The notes under the pieces are model-generated. The model had not been told where the DNA came from, did not search any database, and worked only from the letters and a program-made list of their open reading frames with translations. Shown here piece after piece: positions 18,961 to 23,415 of a DNA stretch of 23,415 nucleotides (the first letter of the stretch is position 1; every line of letters starts with the position of its first letter). The stretch lies in assembly GCA_010094045.1 (NCBI GenBank), contig ML986832.1, positions 34,525 through 57,939 on the forward strand, read 5' to 3'. Position numbers and translations under genes: made by a program. The stretch is from Lojkania enalia. Lineage: Eukaryota; Ascomycota; Dothideomycetes; Pleosporales.

Positions 18961-20000
18961 ATAAAGAACCTATCTAATTTGGAGGGAAATTAGAGTAAAC
19001 TAACCTTTAAGGAATAAATTACAATTTTATAAGAGGAGATTATACGTTTAATACGATAGAGAACTATTAGTTCTAATTAACCTCTATAAATTATTAAATT
19101 AGAACTAATAATATACTAAGAAACTTTTATGACTCCCCTAGTAAAAAACTTCTTGGCTACCTTTAAGCCCCCTTAAGCCTACCTTACTAAATATATACCT
19201 AAGATCGAAAGTCTTATAGATAGTAATAAACCTATATTTAAATAATAGTAAGCTTTAATTCTAGACTAACTTAAGATTAATATAGATTACTATTAGATAG
19301 AGTATATATATATAGTATTAGTATAGAGATATACTTCTAGTACTGCGAAAAGGTATTTAGAGCTAAAATACCTAGCTGAATTAGACTAGTATTAGTTTAA
19401 GAATACTAAAGAAATAATTTCGCTTCTATAATCGTATTTTATTATAGATAATAAAGAGATAGAGGCGCGATAGGCGTTTTAGGTCCTAAAAATAAATAAG
19501 AGAGAAGCGTTCTCAACTTTTAAAGCTCGCTTTATTAGTATAACTATTAAAGGATCTGTATCCTAATCTAAGTAGTTCTTCTATCTATAGGATAAGATTC
19601 TCCCCAGCTTAAAGATACTAAACCTTAGCTTTAAGCTTATATAGAAAGGCTCTTTTAATACTATAGTCGCCTACTTAATAGCCTATAATATAGAAAGGAG
19701 GAGTATTTCTAACCTCCTAGAACGAACTATTAGTCTATAGGTTACAACTAAAATAAATTTAGATTAGTACTAGAAGGCTTTTAAGAGTTTATCTAAGGTA
19801 ATCTATAATCTAATACTACTCTAATCTACTCTAGTATTAACACTTTATTCTATTATAATCGCTTTTTAACTATCTAGTAAGACTCTCGTACCTGAAAGGT
19901 ATACTACCCTAGGTAATTACTATAACTATAGTAAACTAGAATACTTTATAAACGAATATATAGTCCTTAAAGTATAAGAGATAGAGGTTAAATAAGAGAA
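18960..20000 (+). pseudogene. gag pseudogene of element E
   Basis: In the plus frame the region 19,490-19,690 reads like a fungal Ty3/gypsy Gag: 'NKREAFSTFKARFISI' (about 19,495-19,542) followed by 'LPSLKILNLSFKLI'-like sequence (about 19,605-19,640). A zinc knuckle CX2CX4HX4C lies at 19,918-19,959 with Tyr at all four ligand positions (codons 19,918, 19,927, 19,942, 19,957) and Gly to Ser and Glu inside. Particle protein of the retrotransposon, non-functional. Ends are approximate. Confidence 0.65.
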
Positions 20001-20099
20001 GATTAAAGAAGAAGAGTTTCTAAACGTAAGCGAGTACTACTTAGATAGTTCTTAGGTAGGAAATAAAGATATCTAGAAAAACTTTCCGTCCTAGGCTTA

Positions 20100-23000
20100 A
20101 GTAAGTATAACTTATTAAACATTAATTTATCGTATTTATTTAGAGGAAAGTACTTCTAAATCCCTACTATTCTATATTTAAAAGGCGTTAGTATACAACT
20201 AAACGCTCTTATTAATACTAATATCTAAAACTTCCTATTTCTTAATTTTATAGTAGTTAGATTACTCTCTTAAGCTCTATATATATTAGTATAGTACTTA
20301 CCCTTTAAAATTACTATTAAAGGTTTTTAGAACCAAATCTAAACCCTAGTTAATTAGTATATCCACTTATACCTATAAATTAATAGAAGAACTATCTAAA
20401 ACTACCTATTTATTATTATAGATTTAGGTACTTAGAATTGTATTATTAGTATTAAATAGTTATATTATTTTCAACTCTAGCTAGATACGAATAAGAATCG
20501 GTTTATATAACCCTCTAAGTATCCTACTACTTATAATCTTTCACCTCCTCTTCTTATATAATTAACTCAGCTAGTACGCGATAAGGAGGTAGAGCTAGAT
20601 ATCTAGCAATATAATACTCTATAAGAAAAGGACTAGTATTAGTAGTTTTATAGTCTAACTATCTATTATATTAAGGGTTTATTAAGACTGCTAAAACTAT
20701 ATTAGTCTCCTATAACTTATAGTCTAAATAAACTTAGAGCTCTTATATACCCGTATATAATAAAGTCTAAACCTAATCTAAAGAAAGTCTATTCTCCTAT
20801 TATTACTCTTATCTTAGCTAATACTTTCTACTTTAATATAAAGAGGAAAGAGAACAAGTTTTTCTCTATATCTCTATACGAAATCGAGCGGCTAATTAAA
20901 GATAAGTAAGCCCTAGAGCTGGAAGATAAGGCTGAAAACGAAGTACTAGTAAATTTCCAATTACTATCTAAATACTATAGATATTAGAATATATTTAGCA
21001 AAACTATAGCTTATTAATTACTAGAATACTACTCTTATAATTATAAGATTATCCTTATAGAACCCCTCCCTAATAGTTACAGCCCGTTATATAAGTAGAA
21101 TATTAAGGAGCTAGAGGTAACTAAAAAGTATATTATAGATAATCTACGGTATAGGTATATTAAGTAGAGTCGGAGCCCCTTTATATCTCCAATCCTTTAC
21201 GTCCGCAAACTTAATAGTAACCTATATATCTATACAGATTATTATAAACTTAATATTCTTACCTATAAGAATATATATCCGATACCGCGTATAGATAAAC
21301 TCTTATCTAAACCTACTAAGATAGTAATCTTTACTAAGTTTAATATTCGCGCAGCTTTTAATAAGATTAGAATAGACCCTAGTTCTAAAGAATATACTAC
21401 CTTTCAGACTTAATATAGAACCTATAAGTATAAAGTTCTACTTTTTAAATTATATAATAGTCTAGTAATTTACTAGCGCTATATAAATAATATATTAATT
21501 AACTACCTAGATAACTTTTATATTACTTACTTAGATAATATTCTTATCTACTCTAAAGATAAGGCGATATATACTATCTATATTAAGAAAGTTCTTAAGA
21601 GATTATATTAAGTAGAGTTATAAGTTAATATTAAGAAGAGCGAATTCTATATTACCCAAACTAAATACCTTAGCTATATCCTCTTAAATAAAGGCCTTAA
21701 GGTTAATCTAGAGAAGGTAGAAGTACTATATAACTAGCAGCTACCTACTACTATAATAGGTGTAAAATCCTTCTTAGGTTTTACTAGATTCTACTAATAG
21801 TTTATACTAGAATTCTCGCGTATTATAAAGCTAATTATTATACTATAAAGCTTTACAACCTCTTTTATATAGACTTTAGAATATAATATTATCTTTAAGA
21901 AATTAAAGTCAGCCCTATTAAGTATATCTACTCTCTACTACTTTAACCCTACGTTAGAAATAAAAATAGAAACTAATACCTCTAATAGAATAGTTATAAG
22001 AGTACTGTTATAGAAATATCCCGATAGAAAATAGTACCCTATAGTATTCTATAGTAAGGTTCTATCCGGTTCGGAACTAAACTAGAAAATCTATAATAAG
22101 AAACTATTCGCAATTATTACTACGTTTAAGTAATAGAGGGTAGAACTTATTTTAGTAGCTATTAAGACTCTAGTATATACCGATTATTGCTTACTCGAAT
22201 ATTTTATAACTATAAAGATACTTAATACTTGTTAAATTTATTAGACCGAAGAATTAGCTTAGTATTAGTTCTAAATTAAGTATACTCTAGATAAGAATAA
22301 TATTAGAGTAGATATCCTTAGTTATCGCAAATAAGATATAGAAAACTTAAAAGTAGCTTAAACCGATAACTAGTCGAGAGTCTTATTTAGACCGTATCGA
22401 CTTTACTCTTAAATTAATACCGAATTAGCCTAGTCCTATATTACTTAAATAATAACTTAAGCAGCTATATTAAATATTATTAAAAGCTAGGAATAGGTTA
22501 TATTACTAGACTCTCTAGAGTTAATCGACGTATTACTATAGGAAAACCGAGCCTCCTTTACGTAAGAACGTATACTTTTACTCTATAAGTATTAGATAGA
22601 GAATAGACTACTCCTCTATAATAATTACTTATATATTCTATTAGATTTAGACTTTTACATGTAACTTATATAAGAAACTTACAACTAAGTATCCTCTACA
22701 TACTTAAGCGCTACTAAAACCTATTAGTTACTATCTTAGAAGTACTACTAGAAGGGTATAAAGGCTACTTATAAACGATATATACGGAATTACATCCTAT
22801 ACTATAAAGCTTATCCGATATAAACCCGAACTCTAGGTTTTATCTACCTACTTTCTATACTAAATTAATTAATATAGTATTTATATATTAACTTTAAGAA
22901 TTTTCCTATAGATAAGTTCGGATATAATTAGATTATAGTAGTAATTAATTACCTATCTAAATAAGCTATATCTATTCCCTACTATCGTATAATTAATATA

Positions 23001-23415
23001 TGGGGAATAGCCGAATTATTTATTTAATAGGTATACTGCTTTAGCTATATATCTAAAACTATTATTTTAGATTAAGAACCTTAGTTTATATCTAGTTTCT
23101 AGTCTAAATTCTACTATATCTTAGGCGTAAAGATTAAACTATCTACTACTTATTATAAAGAGACTAATAGATAGATAGAGATTATAAATAAGTATATTAA
23201 TTAGAGACTGCGCCCTTTCATATCCTTCTACTAAAATAACTAGAGTTTTCTATTACCTATAATTAACCGAGTATAAGCGACTCTACCTTATATAATTATT
23301 AGAATATTCTTATATCAGATCCTATACGGATCTAAGCCCCGTTAGAGTTAGGATTGGAAATATTCTGTTAATCCTATTACCGTAATAGATAAATTAAATT
23401 ATAAGGACGCTTTAG
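20100..23415 (+). pseudogene. pol pseudogene of element E (PR-RT-RNase H-IN), cut by window end
   Basis: Protease: 'VSIQLNALINTNI' (about 20,187-20,225), the DTG triad now Asn-Thr-Asn at 20,214-20,222. Reverse transcriptase about 21,060-21,640: 'SPFISPILYVRKLNSNLYIY' (about 21,175-21,233), 'YPIPRIDKLL' and 'FTKFNIRAAFNKIRID' (about 21,275-21,375), catalytic 'YLDNILIYSKD' at 21,528-21,560 with Asp to Asn. RNase H about 21,960-22,340: 'FYSKVLSGSELN', 'KIYNKKLFAIITTFK', 'VYTDYCLLEYF'. Integrase about 22,640 to the end: 'INFKNFPIDKFGYN' (about 22,888), 'SKTIILD' and 'FISSF' (about 23,050-23,105; second catalytic Asp kept), 'LGVKIKLSTTYYKETN' (about 23,122-23,170). Stops replace Gln and Trp throughout. 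A chromodomain, if any, would be beyond the window. Confidence 0.85.

Larger units (their letters stand above)
18223..23415 (+). mobile_element. Element E: Ty3/gypsy retrotransposon, RIP-dead, truncated by window end
   Basis: It runs from a 279-bp 5' LTR (18,223-18,501) through leader, gag with zinc knuckle, protease, reverse transcriptase, RNase H and integrase on the plus strand, and leaves the window inside or just after the integrase. Protease-RT-RNase H-integrase is the Ty3/gypsy order. It is a different family from element A: different LTR, gag and integrase sequence. All domains have stops and RIP-type substitutions. The solo LTR at 6556-6834 is a second member of this family. Confidence 0.88.

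Noticed and set aside
1..23415. tRNA, rRNA or CRISPR-like arrays
   Set aside because: No cloverleaf-type sequence with A and B boxes, no rRNA stretch and no regularly spaced repeat array was recognised. The repeats present are transposon termini and LTRs.

Overview
The window looks like a chromosomal segment of a filamentous ascomycete (Pezizomycotina). Two long, very AT-rich blocks (about 1-13,000 and 16,480-23,415) are built from dead transposons. Their decay is the signature of repeat-induced point mutation (RIP): TpA-rich sequence, CpA/TpG strongly depleted, Trp and Gln codons turned into stops, and Cys/His/Asp/Gly codons turned into Tyr/Tyr/Asn/Ser. Between them lies a GC-equilibrated island (about 13,000-16,480) with the only convincing intact gene and a broken heterokaryon-incompatibility (HET) gene. 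The species cannot be named from the sequence.

Left block. 1-503 is the 3' end of a pogo/Fot-like DNA transposon (copy D), inserted into a second member of the same family on the opposite strand (copy C, 506-1090). 1296-3152 is a different, nearly full-length pogo-like element (B). 3153-4720 plus 10,486-11,144 are remnants of an old Ty3/gypsy element on the minus strand (G). They are split by a complete chromodomain Ty3/gypsy retrotransposon (A, 4726-10,480) that has both LTRs and a perfect 5-bp target duplication (TAAGA). Inside A sits a 279-bp solo LTR of another family (6556-6834). It has its own perfect 5-bp duplication (TATAA) and is strikingly unmutated. 11,147-12,999 is a complete 1.85-kb pogo/Fot-like element (F).

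Island. A HET-domain pseudogene runs on the minus strand (about 13,310-14,522), with in-frame stops and frameshifts. About 1.3 kb without a recognisable gene follows. Then comes a plus-strand gene (15,877-16,332) for a 151-residue secreted protein with twelve cysteines, an effector-like product.

Right block. An old minus-strand retroelement remnant (H, about 16,490-17,390) carries a truncated inverted copy of F (F', 17,393-17,960). F' is broken by an inverted copy of D (D', 17,963-18,222), which in turn is broken by a Ty3/gypsy element (E, 18,223 to beyond the window) whose LTR is the same family and exact length as the solo LTR in A.

Nothing in the transposon blocks can be functional at present. 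The biologically live parts are likely the small secreted-protein gene and the chromatin and mutational environment that the RIP-mutated flanks impose on it. I see no clearly new multi-gene system. The best leads are the effector-like gene in its island, the unmutated solo LTR, and the inverted F/F' pair that brackets the island.
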